A stretch of DNA of 64,000 bases. Origin: Eutreptiella sp. 'Long Island Sound 2002' (lineage: Eukaryota > Euglenozoa > Euglenophyceae > Eutreptiales > Eutreptiaceae). The position numbers and the translations under genes are program-made. How positions within the stretch are numbered: the first letter of the stretch is position 1; each line of letters opens with the position of its first letter. The stretch spans positions 132,184,556-132,248,555 of the forward strand of contig OZ038382.1 in assembly GCA_964036045.1 (NCBI GenBank), written 5' to 3'. Under the pieces are notes generated by a model, which made no database searches, had not been told where the DNA came from, and saw nothing but the letters and a program-made list of their open reading frames with translations. Shown here piece by piece: positions 13,414-23,093 of the stretch.

Positions 13414-13817
13414 AAAGCGTTTCACCGCCGCGGGGTTACCCAACCCTCGCGTGCCACTCGGGGCCACCAACCCCGAGCAGCGCGGCGCAGCTCGCAGCTC
13501 GCAGCGCAGCGCAGCGGCTCGCAACGCAGCGCAGCGGCTCGCAGCGCCACCCAGCGACAGCACCGAGTTCGTCACGGAGCCAGCAGCGCCGTCCAGAGCA
13601 TCGCCCTGACCGCGCCGCGACCGTGAAGGAAGTGGACAGACCAGACCCATCGGCCGACCAGCAAGGCCGCGTCAAACACCTCCACAACCACCGGCTGACA
13701 AGCACCAGCCGCACTTCCAATCCAGTGCTGCAGCACCCGCCTCAACAACCACCACCAGTTCGTTGAGCTGAACGAGTGCATACCAAGGACCTCAAGACCA
13801 ACTACGCCCCCGCTGCC
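13414..13817 (+). other. Untranslated leader of element B
   Basis: Sequence between the 5' LTR and the first in-frame ATG (13,818). It holds a short GC-rich repeat (GCAGCGCAGCGGCTCGCA, 13,503-13,545). A stop (TGA 13,764-13,766) precedes the gag frame. No primer-binding site starting with TGG was found directly after the LTR. Confidence 0.6.
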
Positions 13818-14699
13818 ATGGTAAACTGGCAAGAAGCGGGCAGGACGTGGCCGCGGCCCCACCTCCATGCAGTGCGCCTACTGCGTGGGTTGGTCTGGGA
13901 CCAGCACTACCGCCATAGCCACCCCCAGTGCGAAGGCGGCATGCCCGGGAGCTTCGAGCTCCGCACGGACATCGCCCCCGACCGCCTGCAGGCCGTGGAG
14001 GACTGGCTGCGGGCGGAAGGGTTCGCCTTCCGCTTCCAGCAGAGGCGCTGGAGGACGTGGACCCGGCCGGACAGGCCCGGCGAAGGCCTGCGTCCCGACG
14101 GGATTGAGGGGGACGAGGAGCCCAACGTGTACCCCTCGGGCGCCTCGATCAATGTCTCCATGTGGGACATGATCGAGAAGAACTTCCCGGAACCGGGGAG
14201 CGAGCGCAGGCTGCAGGGAAGCAGCAGCGCGTCTCCGGGGAAGGAGAAGGCGCGGTCTGCCGGGGACAGGAAGCGGGACCGGAAGTGGCGGGAGTACCAG
14301 GAGTCCCTGGCCGCCGAAGCCGCCCAAGGCGCCAAGGGCGGAACCCCAGCCCCCAGTCCCCAACGGGCCAATGGTGGTCATCACCCCGGCGACGCCACCC
14401 TCGGCGACTTCATCCAAGTCGCCAGGCAGACCAAGGCCAAGCCCCGTCAGCTGCTCCTGAGGCCCCAGCAGGCCCCAGCAGGCCCCAGCAGCGATGTGGA
14501 GTCGGCCCACCGCGGGAGGATGCCGGCCGACCAGGCCAGCTCCAGCAGCAGCGTCGCTCCCGACAGGGACGTGGCGCGCGCCTGTGAGCGCGTCTGTGGG
14601 GTGCCCTGCAACCTTCGGGTTGCCCGGCAACGGTCCAGGCAGCACAGCGCTGCTGTGGAGGGCGCCGTCGGCATCGCCCAGGAGGAGGCTGCGGAGTAG
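13818..14699 (+). CDS. N-terminal Gag segment of element B, ends at TAG
   Basis: Start chosen as the first ATG after the upstream in-frame TGA. The ~293-residue product is basic and low in complexity, with an N-terminal folded-looking part (WLRAEGFAFRFQQRRW) and a CX3CX3C motif near its end (CERVCGVPC followed by NLR). The same Cys motif lies inside the element A gag, which supports a conserved role such as nucleic-acid or zinc binding. The stop (TAG 14,697-14,699) is followed in the same frame by the next gag segment after only three codons. So this is either a separate upstream gag product or the N-terminus of one Gag interrupted by a single nonsense change. I favour the second, because in element A the homologous frame continues past the Cys motif. 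Confidence 0.7.
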   Translation: MVNWQEAGRTWPRPHLHAVRLLRGLVWDQHYRHSHPQCEGGMPGSFELRTDIAPDRLQAVEDWLRAEGFAFRFQQRRWRTWTRPDRPGEGLRPDGIEGDEEPNVYPSGASINVSMWDMIEKNFPEPGSERRLQGSSSASPGKEKARSAGDRKRDRKWREYQESLAAEAAQGAKGGTPAPSPQRANGGHHPGDATLGDFIQVARQTKAKPRQLLLRPQQAPAGPSSDVESAHRGRMPADQASSSSSVAPDRDVARACERVCGVPCNLRVARQRSRQHSAAVEGAVGIAQEEAAE

Positions 14700-14708
14700 G
14701 CGCATGGC

Positions 14709-17700
14709 ATGGCCATCCACGCCCGGACCGTGGCGGCCATTGCGGCCGGACTCACGGCCGTAGCCGCCCATGGGGCAGCGACTGCCCAGGTCAACGGTGA
14801 GTTGGCGGCAGCCGACGAGGAAGCCCGCCTGACGCAGGAGGCCATTGCCTGCAGGGAGGCCGAGGTGAGGGCGCTAGAAGAGGCGCTTGCCCAAGAGAGG
14901 GCAAAGAAGGAGGCGGAGAAAAGGGCCCACGCCGATGCGACGGCAAAAGCCCAGGCGGACGCCGCAAAGAAGGACGCCATCGAGGCCGCGCGACGGGAGG
15001 TCGCTGAGGAGAAGGCCAAGACGGGGGCGGAGCTGGCGGCGTTGGAAGAGCAGAAGGCGCGGCTGCAGCAGGCCCGGGAAGCCGAGGCGGCTCGTGCTCG
15101 GGAGGAAGCCGAAGTGCGGGCTGCCGCAGCCACCGCCGCCGCAATGGAGGAGGCAGAGGCCAAACTCCGCCGCGAGACTCCCCCGCTTTTCGAAGGGGAC
15201 GCCTCCTCCAGGATGACGCTGGACGAGGCCGACACGGGCAGCAGTGGGAGCAGTGGCCCCACTGCCCATCGACGGAGGAAGGGCAAGGGGAAGACCCCCG
15301 AGAGGCCTCGGAGGCCAGCGGGTGGACACCCCCACGACAGTGACCCCTTCTCCACCGCCAGCGACGGGGATGAACGAGGCCGCCGACATCGCCAAGTGGT
15401 GGCCTGGACGGGCGGAGGAGGCGGAGATGTCCCCATGGAACCGGAAGGTGAGGATGAGGATCTCCCTCCTCCCTACCGGAGCTCGGAGTCTTCCAAGACC
15501 GAGACGCCCAGGTGGGGCGACATGGACGAGGATGACGACATGGACTTCGGCATCACGAAGAAGCGCCCATCCTCAGACCCACCGAGGCGACCCAGCGGAG
15601 ACCCACCGGGACCCCCTTGCGGAGGACCATCAGGACCCCCTGGAGGACGCCCACCAAGTGGACCCCCTGGAGGCGGACCACCGGGCGGGGGAGGACCCCC
15701 TGGACCGGGCGGACCCGGCGGAGGCCCTCCTGGAGGACCCCCTGGGGACCCCGACGACCCACCAGGGAACGTCGACCCGGATACCACCTGGCGGTGGATT
15801 ATCTACCTCCGCAGGAGAGTCCAGTTGCTCGAGCTGGAGGTAGACACGGGCAAGGGCGAGATGGCTCACATCTCCAGGGTCGCCGCGCGCGCGCAGAAAG
15901 AGCTGGACATCGCCAGGGCCGAGACCACGCAGCTGAACACGGTCATCAGCGGCCTGCAGCAGAGGCTGGACGCGCTGGAAGCCCGTGGGAGCGTCGGCAG
16001 CGACCACCCACCCCTGGAGTCTGGCTCGTCGGACGACGGCTGGGGACCCGGACCAGGTCCAGGCAGACCCCACGCCCCCGGCGGAGCCCCCAGGAGTCGC
16101 CCCAGCGCCAGTGCCCCCTCTCTCACCGCCCCCTCTCACCGCAGCGCGGGCCGTCGCAACGAGCGCGTGCCGCCCGGCAGTGGCAGTGAGGATTGGCGTG
16201 ATGAGTGGCTCAGCTCGGACTACCACAACCGCCGTGCTCCACCGCGGACGCCTGTACGCCCCCGACGCCCGGCACCAGCCCCGGTGCCAATCCCAATGGC
16301 TGGAGGACGTTATGGTGGACTCAGGGATGAGGTCCCCAGAGGAGACGTGGAGTGGGATGTCGGCGAAGGTGAGGATCTGGACCTGCACCTGGAGGAGTTC
16401 GACATCAGCCCGCCGCGTGGGGTACGACAGGAGGCCGCTGAACGCAGCCGCCAGCGCCGTGATGAGGATGCGTACAAGGAAGCAGTACGGCGTGAACATC
16501 TGGGTTCAGCGTACATGGGAGAACCGCGGCGTAGCCACAGGGATTCCATGGAGGAGATGGACGTGGCGGCCGTGGGAGTCCGTGGGCGAGGCCGATGGGA
16601 ACCTCGGTCGACCTCGCGGCCGGCGTTCATGGTCTCTAAGGCCGCGGACGCCGCCGTGTGGGAAGACTTGAAGGACATCAAGCCCCCCATGTACGAAGGC
16701 AACCCCCTCAACCTCGACCGCTTCTTGGAGAAGCTGGACGATTGGGGGCTGACCGTCACTGAAGACATGCCTCACGCGGATGCGGAGAGATATGTCTTCA
16801 GACGGTTCAGGTACCGCCTGCCGGAAGTGCTCGGAGAGCTATACTTCATGGCGACCAAGGAGGGGAAAATCAAGACCCTCAAGGAAGCCAAGAAGTGGCT
16901 CAACGAGCAGGAGCGGGTGGACGCTCCGCAGATGGCTGCCAAGCGGTGGAAGTCCATCAAGCTTGAGCATGATGGACGGGAGATCCGCCTGCGGGATTGG
17001 CGGGACTTCCGAGGGAAATACACCCTCCATCGCCGCAACGTGGAGGATTGGAACGAGGGTGACGAGCAGGCTCGCCTGCTCTCCATGCTGCCGGAAGCAT
17101 GGATCAAGAGGGTCACCAAGGAGGAATCCAAGCGGGCCAAGTCCAACCACACGGTCAAGATGATGCTCCCCAAGGAGTATCATACGAACGTGGTGGCTTG
17201 GGCGAAGAAGAACGTGGCCCTGGATGTCAAACGGCAATCCCTGCGGAACGCTCTTCTCATCACCGTCTCGGGCGATCGCGAGAAGACCGCGATGTGGCGC
17301 CTTGACGAGTGTGAGTTGAGCGGCCAGACCATCCGTCTGCAGGCCATCCCGGCGCGGATGAGCTGCGACGAGATCCTGGAGTGGGTTGGCGAGGAAGTAC
17401 TCAAGGAGTACCGAAACCTCCACCACACCCGCGGCTTGAGGCCCGGCGACCGCGACGTCAACTACGTTGGCGAGGGACCTGGCGGGGAAGCTGCCATGGA
17501 CCCAGCGGGAGCCGGCGGCGATGAGACTCTCGTCGACGATGACGACGACGATGAGCCCGCCGAGGTGGCCGTTTGTGCCTTCGTGGCCAAGAACCTGAGC
17601 GCGGGGAGCAAGCCGGGAAACTGGAAGCCCCTGCAGCAGGGTTGGAGGAAGCAGGAGAAGAAGGACCCTCGCCGCATTGGCGACCCTCCGCTGTCCTTTG

Positions 17701-18110
17701 GGGAGTTCATACGAGCTCACCCTCAGGGCTGTTTCGTGTGTTATGGGAGGAAGCGAGGCTTCAACCATGACCACCGAACATGCCCCGTCCACAAGGCCGA
17801 CACGGAGGCTTACAAGAAGGCGCACGGGTCGAAAAAGCGTGCGCCCGCGGGTATCCGGGAAGCCAAGGTGGAGGTGGACAGGGACGAGCTCTCCAAACTG
17901 GTGTCGCAGGGGACCGAGTTGGCCAAGGAGATCCAGGAGATCAAGCGGAACTGGGTCCCCAGGTCGGACAACAAGAACAAGGAGAACAACCAGAATGACC
18001 AGAACAAGGACAAGGACAAGAACAAGGGTAAGAAAGGGGGAAGGAAGAAGGGCGTCAACGAGGTTGATGCGGAGGAGAACACCCCTTCCTCCACAACCGA
18101 CGCCCCCTAG
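14709..18110 (+). CDS. gag: Gag of element B (coiled coil, capsid-like core, zinc knuckle)
   Basis: 1,133 residues from ATG 14,709. Residues about 1-150 are an Ala/Glu/Lys/Arg coiled coil. About 290-360 is a Pro/Gly tract (PPGGPPSGPPGG type). A second helical segment follows near 380-430. About 640-900 resembles the retrotransposon gag core (MYEGNPLNLDRF, then WRDFRGKYTLHRRNVEDW). A zinc knuckle begins near residue 1008 (CFVC then HDHRTC), with spacing CX2CX8HX4C instead of the usual CX2CX4HX4C. The C-terminus is Lys/Asn/Asp rich. It ends at TAG (18,108-18,110), and the next codons (CGG TGC) continue open in the same frame into protease. Role by family: forms the virus-like particle and binds genomic RNA. 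Confidence 0.88.
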   Translation: MAIHARTVAAIAAGLTAVAAHGAATAQVNGELAAADEEARLTQEAIACREAEVRALEEALAQERAKKEAEKRAHADATAKAQADAAKKDAIEAARREVAEEKAKTGAELAALEEQKARLQQAREAEAARAREEAEVRAAAATAAAMEEAEAKLRRETPPLFEGDASSRMTLDEADTGSSGSSGPTAHRRRKGKGKTPERPRRPAGGHPHDSDPFSTASDGDERGRRHRQVVAWTGGGGGDVPMEPEGEDEDLPPPYRSSESSKTETPRWGDMDEDDDMDFGITKKRPSSDPPRRPSGDPPGPPCGGPSGPPGGRPPSGPPGGGPPGGGGPPGPGGPGGGPPGGPPGDPDDPPGNVDPDTTWRWIIYLRRRVQLLELEVDTGKGEMAHISRVAARAQKELDIARAETTQLNTVISGLQQRLDALEARGSVGSDHPPLESGSSDDGWGPGPGPGRPHAPGGAPRSRPSASAPSLTAPSHRSAGRRNERVPPGSGSEDWRDEWLSSDYHNRRAPPRTPVRPRRPAPAPVPIPMAGGRYGGLRDEVPRGDVEWDVGEGEDLDLHLEEFDISPPRGVRQEAAERSRQRRDEDAYKEAVRREHLGSAYMGEPRRSHRDSMEEMDVAAVGVRGRGRWEPRSTSRPAFMVSKAADAAVWEDLKDIKPPMYEGNPLNLDRFLEKLDDWGLTVTEDMPHADAERYVFRRFRYRLPEVLGELYFMATKEGKIKTLKEAKKWLNEQERVDAPQMAAKRWKSIKLEHDGREIRLRDWRDFRGKYTLHRRNVEDWNEGDEQARLLSMLPEAWIKRVTKEESKRAKSNHTVKMMLPKEYHTNVVAWAKKNVALDVKRQSLRNALLITVSGDREKTAMWRLDECELSGQTIRLQAIPARMSCDEILEWVGEEVLKEYRNLHHTRGLRPGDRDVNYVGEGPGGEAAMDPAGAGGDETLVDDDDDDEPAEVAVCAFVAKNLSAGSKPGNWKPLQQGWRKQEKKDPRRIGDPPLSFGEFIRAHPQGCFVCYGRKRGFNHDHRTCPVHKADTEAYKKAHGSKKRAPAGIREAKVEVDRDELSKLVSQGTELAKEIQEIKRNWVPRSDNKNKENNQNDQNKDKDKNKGKKGGRKKGVNEVDAEENTPSSTTDAP

Positions 18111-19187
18111 CGGTGCCCCTGCAGCCAAGGGCCCCAGCTAGGGCGGTCGCAGGATGGTGACGTGGGAAGCGCCGAACCATCCCAGTCGGGAGTCGATAAG
18201 CACAAGGGGACTGCCGCGGGCGGAAGGCCCGGTCTGGCACCCAGTCGCGGAGGCGGGGTGAGGGCAAGTGAAGGCACGAACCCTTGCACCCGTCCGTCCT
18301 TCGCGACCAAGAATGTGTTTGATGTACTACAGGATCTATCCGAGAGTATCGGAGGATCACCCGGACCGCAGCTGGATGCTGCAGATGGGCAGCCTGAGCC
18401 CATTGTCCACGACCTGCACCAGTCGCTTGTTGAGCGTCTGGAACGGCCGGAGATCCTGAGTTTGCACGCCGTGCGCCGTGTCGGTCGCGAGCGGCAGTTG
18501 CATCTTAAGGTCCGTGCCTTATGCGGGGAAGTGGAAAAGGTTTTCGACGTGTTGGTCGACACGGGAGCTCAAGTCAGCTTGGTCAAGGCTGGCCTACTTC
18601 CACCAGAGTGTCTGACCGACAGTCGGAAACCTGTCAGGCTGAAGGTGGCGAACGGCCAGTACATGGTGGGAGGCACGAAGGAAGCGGCCATCGGGCTGCA
18701 GTTCGTGAACCATCGTGAGCTGAGTCGCCCAGACCTCGGCAAGGAAATCCTCCTGCACGGTCGCTTCTACGAGGCCGAGATGGACTGGGACATGATCGTT
18801 GGGTACGACTTGATGATGGAGACGGACTCCGGCGTTCTCCCGGCCCAGGCCTCGATGACCCTGTACCAGGACGACCAGCTCTCGTGGCTATCGTCACCTG
18901 AGCACCATGTGGAATGCCAATGGATCCACCCCGAACGCAATCAGCTCGAAGTGGCCGCACTGGACACTGAGCCAACTGGTCCTGCAAACCAGGAGTACGG
19001 CGTAAGGCCGGAAGTGGCGAGCCGAGTCGTCGCGGACTTGGGAGCTTCGGATCTGGCCCTGGATGCGTTCTCTTCAGGAACCTCCGCCCATCTGCGGGTG
19101 TGTGGGAAGTACTGGAGCGCCCAGGACTCCGCGTGGAAGAAGCACTGGGGTCCGCATCAGGGATTGATGTGGATCCATTGCCCTTGA
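18111..19187 (+). CDS. Retropepsin-type aspartic protease segment of element B
   Basis: Open frame directly continuing gag after its TAG; there is no good initiator ATG, so it is expressed by readthrough or not at all. The active-site triplet sits in LVDTGAQVSLV (about 18,553-18,585), with the flap/second-lobe sequence (DMIVGYDLMMETDSG) about 75 residues later. The N-terminal ~120 residues have no recognisable fold. The segment stops at TGA (19,185-19,187), but the same frame goes on immediately with protein-like sequence (WDIPRAIAKIRKDRSKAVLV) that belongs to pol. The TGA is probably a mutated sense codon, perhaps TGG given the following Trp. Processing of Gag-Pol is the expected role. Confidence 0.85.
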   Translation, partial: RCPCSQGPQLGRSQDGDVGSAEPSQSGVDKHKGTAAGGRPGLAPSRGGGVRASEGTNPCTRPSFATKNVFDVLQDLSESIGGSPGPQLDAADGQPEPIVHDLHQSLVERLERPEILSLHAVRRVGRERQLHLKVRALCGEVEKVFDVLVDTGAQVSLVKAGLLPPECLTDSRKPVRLKVANGQYMVGGTKEAAIGLQFVNHRELSRPDLGKEILLHGRFYEAEMDWDMIVGYDLMMETDSGVLPAQASMTLYQDDQLSWLSSPEHHVECQWIHPERNQLEVAALDTEPTGPANQEYGVRPEVASRVVADLGASDLALDAFSSGTSAHLRVCGKYWSAQDSAWKKHWGPHQGLMWIHCP

Positions 19188-22100
19188 TGGGACATTCCAA
19201 GAGCGATAGCGAAGATTCGCAAGGACCGCTCCAAGGCAGTGCTGGTTGTTCCTATGGGATGCACCGAGGAGGAGAGTACCCGACATTTGGTAGCCTCATT
19301 GACCAACATGACCTTAAACAAGGTCGTCCTACCGGCTGGAGAGAGTGTCCATCAGGACGCTAAGGGACAGCCCATGCCACCCCAGAGATGGCCAACGGAA
19401 TTCCACTATGTGGATGGGGGCCTTGATCAGGCCGACACCACGGACTTCGTGTGTGTCAACCGCATCGTAGCGGAGCCTTGGAGGCAATGCTTTGCGGTTC
19501 CCCCTGTTGACATCGAAGAATCGGATTCGGAAGACCCCCTCACTGAGGAGGAGTGGGATCTGGTTCAGGGGTATATGGATCAGCCCTTTCACAACTGGGG
19601 AAACCAGCGTGAGGGCAAAGGCCAGGACAAAGCCTGGTGGGAAGTGGACTCGATCGTCTCTGGTTCCTACGATGGAGATACCTTCGTAAGGAGGGTACTG
19701 GACCACCTGTCCAGCCAGGACGAGCCAATCGGGGGTAACCCACCCACCTACGGCGATCTATTCCGAGGCAAGACCAGAGATGGCCCTTTGGGCCACCTGG
19801 GAAGACCGCCTGAGCTGAAGACGAGCGGGGTCGCTACCCCTCAAGTAAGCTCCGTGGTTCAAGTGCCCGGAAAAGCCAAGGCAGAGTCCGATGACTGCCC
19901 CAAGATCCAGGCGTTGAGTGCCAGGCTGAAGCAGAAGTATGGTGATACCTTCTTCAGCGGTAAGCCTGTGTTTCCCCCACCGGTGCGTGGACCGTATGGC
20001 GAGGCCAAGATACGACTGAAGCAGGACCCCCGTGTGTATCGCCACCGGGAGTTTGCCCTGAGGGGCGAGAGGAAGGAGGCCATGGAGAAGATCCTCCGTG
20101 ACTTCATCCAGAGAGGCTGGCTCGAGCCGTGCCACTCCGAATGGGCCTCTCCGTGCTTCGTCGTCCCCAAGAAGGTGGCCGGTGAATGGCGGCTCGTGGT
20201 CGACTACCGCGGCCTGAACGCCCAAACGCAGCACGACAGCTATACGCTGCCCCTCATTGAGGACATGCTGCAAAAGCAACACCGGCGGAGGATCTTCACG
20301 GTGATTGACCTGAAACACGGTTATCATCAGATGCCTCTCGCCGAGGGGTCCCGTGCCTGCACAGCCATGAGCACCCCACTTGGACCTCTCCAGTGGAAGG
20401 TGATGCCCATGGGCGTTACCAACGGCAATGCGGCTTTTCAGCGGATGCTGGAGAACCTGCTTGAGCCGGTGCGCGACTGTGCGGACCTATTCGTGGACGA
20501 CGTGATCATCGCGTCTGGGGACCCCAGTATGAGCTACGAGGAGCTCCTGGAGGCACATGAAAGGGACGTCACTCGAGTGCTCGACCTTCTGGTTCGGCAC
20601 AAACTCACGGGCAGCAGTGACAAGGCCACCATTGCGGTAAGCGAGGTGGTCTTCGCTGGCCACGTAGTCGGGAACGGGCAGCGAAAGCCCATACCTGGCA
20701 AGGTGGCCGCGATTGAGCACTGGGAAAAGCCCAAGACGGTCTCTGAGCTACGGGCGTATCTGGGGTTCTGCAATTACTACTCGGGGTATATCAAAATGTA
20801 TGCCGAGTATGCAGCCCCCATGACGACCATGCTCAAGGGCAACCGAGAGGAGACCAAGAAGGGGTCCAAGAAGGCTCTGGTCTGGACACCTGAGTCCGAC
20901 CGTGCCTTTGAGGGGATGAAGCAGGCGCTGCTATCCGGAGTGGGTCTGCACCTTGTGGATCCCGACCGAGGGTTCGTCCTGTGCACCGACGCTTCCGACT
21001 ACGCCATTGGCGCTGTGTTGGAGCAAGTGCTTGACGACGGGAGGCACGTGCCCGTGGCTCTCTGGAGCCGAGTCCTGGCGGAAGGCCAGAGACGGACGTG
21101 GACGCCCCGTGAAAAGGAGGCGTATGCCATCGTCATGGCTCTCAGGAAATGGGCTGGGTACATAGCCCTCCATCCCGTCACCGTCTGCACCGACCATCAG
21201 AGTCTGCAGTCGTGGCACAAGGAGCACGTGGACACCCCCTCAGGTCCCGCCTCCCGACGGGCAAGATGGCATGAGACCTTGGCCAAGTTCGACCTCACGG
21301 TTGTGTACATTCCTGGAAAGGATAACACCGTGGCGGACTGTCTCAGTAGGTGGGCCTATCCCGCCAGCAAGGGCATGACGGATATCTCTGCCCATGGCGA
21401 TGAGGCTGAGACCGCTGAAGCCAAGAGGATCATCGAAATGGAGCGCCTGATGGAGGAGGAGGGTGTTAAATGCTTCGTCGTCATGGCTGCGGATGCCTCC
21501 CTCGCGTCGAGGGTCAGCAGAGCGGTCAGTGTACTCGCCCCTGAGGGAGCTGAGTCCGACAAGCACCTCTTCCCGGAGTCTTGCCTCCAGGACGACTGGA
21601 CCGATGATTACGCCAAGTCTGAGGCCTTTGCGGCCGAGTATAGGGCTGTGACCGACCCTGACGACGGGCAGAAGTGGCCAAAGGGGCTAACCGAGGAAGA
21701 TGGCAAGCTCTACCGGAATGGTAAGCTGCTAGTACCGGAGTCCCGGGTGCTCGAGCTTTGTGAAGCTTGGCACCACCACATGCTGCACCCAGGGGTCAAG
21801 AAGCAAGCCCTTGACATGCAGCGTCGGTTCGAGATCGACCATATTTTTCTCTACACCGCCATCAAGAAGGTCAGGAAGGGTTGCTCGGTCTGTCAGGCCT
21901 GCAATCCCGACAACCAGAACGTCAAGGGGGAACCCCAATGGACCCCGGTTCCTGACCAGCCCATGGAGAGCGTGGCCATGGACGTCTTCTCCATGCCCGA
22001 GGTGCACATTGGCAAGGAGACCTTTGACTGTGTGGTTCTCTGTGTGGATCGCCACAGTGGCTACGTAGTAGCCGTTCCGGCACGCAAAAAGGGGTTGCTT

Positions 22101-23093
22101 GCCAAGGAAGTGGCAGTCATGATGATTCGTCATTGGCTGACCGTCTTTGACATCCCCCGCACCATTTGCAGTGACCGAGGGCCCCAGTTTACTGGTGGCT
22201 GGTTCAAGGCTATGTGTTCCCTCATGGGAATACGTCACGCCAAGAGCTTCGCCTATCTCAGCCGGTCTAACGGCCGTGCTGAAGTGGCTGGACGGCAGCT
22301 GTTCGAGAAGCTGCGCAGGATCCACATCACCAATCCACGTCGGAACTGGTTTGAGGAGATGTGGCCTGCTCTGAAGGCCCATCATGACACCCCCACTCCG
22401 GGCGGTTTGTCCCCTCACCAGATTCTGTTTGGCAGGGACCCCCTGGGCAGGGGACTTCCCTTGTCTGGTGATGGCATGGCTATGGATGCCAAGGAATTCT
22501 TCGCGCGGCAAAAGCAAACGGCGCGGGACATCCGCCAGCAGCTCGAGAAGGAGCATGCTGAGCGTCAGAAGTCCGCCCCAAGCTCGACAGCGCAGAAGTT
22601 CAGGGTGGGAGACCCGGTGTGGGTGACCAGGCCCCGCCCTATGGGCACCCACCGCACCAAAACCTGGTTCACACCTGGAGAGGTGGTTCGCAGGATTGGT
22701 GAGGACACCTACCGCATCAAGGTAGGTCACGGACAGTTCCGGGAGCGCCACGAGAGTCAACTCCGTGTGCGGGAGCCCGACCTCCGTGGCCAACATGTGT
22801 CCCTGAGCTATGCCGCACATGAGGCTGATTCGGATGATGACTATGCTGAGCAGGACGACTATACTGTCGAGAAGATCCTGGCTCAGCGTCCGAAAGCCTC
22901 GGCACCCGGAGGTCTGGAGTTCAAGGTTCGTTGGCGAGGCTATGGGCCGTCCCACGACACCTGGGAACCCGTCTCCTCGTTCCTGCCGCGGGTCAATACT
23001 CCCTTCATGGAGTACATCCGCAACCACAAGACCAAGATCCACGTTTCGGACTTGGCAGCACTCACCCGGGCGATTGCAGCCAGGGGTGCCTGA
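19188..23093 (+). CDS. pol: RT-RNase H-integrase-chromodomain polyprotein of element B
   Basis: Same frame as gag and protease; about 1,301 codons. Reverse transcriptase includes WASPCFVVPKK (near 20,145) and FVDD (near 20,490). RNase H carries the intact TDAS motif (near 20,990). Integrase has the HHCC finger (HHMLHPG near 21,775; CSVCQAC near 21,882) and catalytic Asp 21,981, Asp 22,173 and Glu 22,281, with 35 residues between the last two. A chromodomain (YTVEKILAQ through WEPVSSFLP, about 22,860-23,030) ends the protein and defines the chromovirus clade; in that clade it reads histone marks and steers integration. No internal stop. It differs from element A by an intact RNase H acid. The N-terminal limit is set by the TGA before it, not by a start codon. 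Confidence 0.93.
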   Translation, partial: WDIPRAIAKIRKDRSKAVLVVPMGCTEEESTRHLVASLTNMTLNKVVLPAGESVHQDAKGQPMPPQRWPTEFHYVDGGLDQADTTDFVCVNRIVAEPWRQCFAVPPVDIEESDSEDPLTEEEWDLVQGYMDQPFHNWGNQREGKGQDKAWWEVDSIVSGSYDGDTFVRRVLDHLSSQDEPIGGNPPTYGDLFRGKTRDGPLGHLGRPPELKTSGVATPQVSSVVQVPGKAKAESDDCPKIQALSARLKQKYGDTFFSGKPVFPPPVRGPYGEAKIRLKQDPRVYRHREFALRGERKEAMEKILRDFIQRGWLEPCHSEWASPCFVVPKKVAGEWRLVVDYRGLNAQTQHDSYTLPLIEDMLQKQHRRRIFTVIDLKHGYHQMPLAEGSRACTAMSTPLGPLQWKVMPMGVTNGNAAFQRMLENLLEPVRDCADLFVDDVIIASGDPSMSYEELLEAHERDVTRVLDLLVRHKLTGSSDKATIAVSEVVFAGHVVGNGQRKPIPGKVAAIEHWEKPKTVSELRAYLGFCNYYSGYIKMYAEYAAPMTTMLKGNREETKKGSKKALVWTPESDRAFEGMKQALLSGVGLHLVDPDRGFVLCTDASDYAIGAVLEQVLDDGRHVPVALWSRVLAEGQRRTWTPREKEAYAIVMALRKWAGYIALHPVTVCTDHQSLQSWHKEHVDTPSGPASRRARWHETLAKFDLTVVYIPGKDNTVADCLSRWAYPASKGMTDISAHGDEAETAEAKRIIEMERLMEEEGVKCFVVMAADASLASRVSRAVSVLAPEGAESDKHLFPESCLQDDWTDDYAKSEAFAAEYRAVTDPDDGQKWPKGLTEEDGKLYRNGKLLVPESRVLELCEAWHHHMLHPGVKKQALDMQRRFEIDHIFLYTAIKKVRKGCSVCQACNPDNQNVKGEPQWTPVPDQPMESVAMDVFSMPEVHIGKETFDCVVLCVDRHSGYVVAVPARKKGLLAKEVAVMMIRHWLTVFDIPRTICSDRGPQFTGGWFKAMCSLMGIRHAKSFAYLSRSNGRAEVAGRQLFEKLRRIHITNPRRNWFEEMWPALKAHHDTPTPGGLSPHQILFGRDPLGRGLPLSGDGMAMDAKEFFARQKQTARDIRQQLEKEHAERQKSAPSSTAQKFRVGDPVWVTRPRPMGTHRTKTWFTPGEVVRRIGEDTYRIKVGHGQFRERHESQLRVREPDLRGQHVSLSYAAHEADSDDDYAEQDDYTVEKILAQRPKASAPGGLEFKVRWRGYGPSHDTWEPVSSFLPRVNTPFMEYIRNHKTKIHVSDLAALTRAIAARGA

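Noticed and set aside
13414-13450. tRNA primer-binding site after the 5' LTR of element B
   Set aside because: No stretch starting TGG and resembling the 3' end of a tRNA was found at the expected place.
16839-18128. Long minus-strand frame of 429 codons opposite gag of element B
   Set aside because: GC-rich coding DNA often leaves antisense frames open. No domains, and it ends where gag ends.
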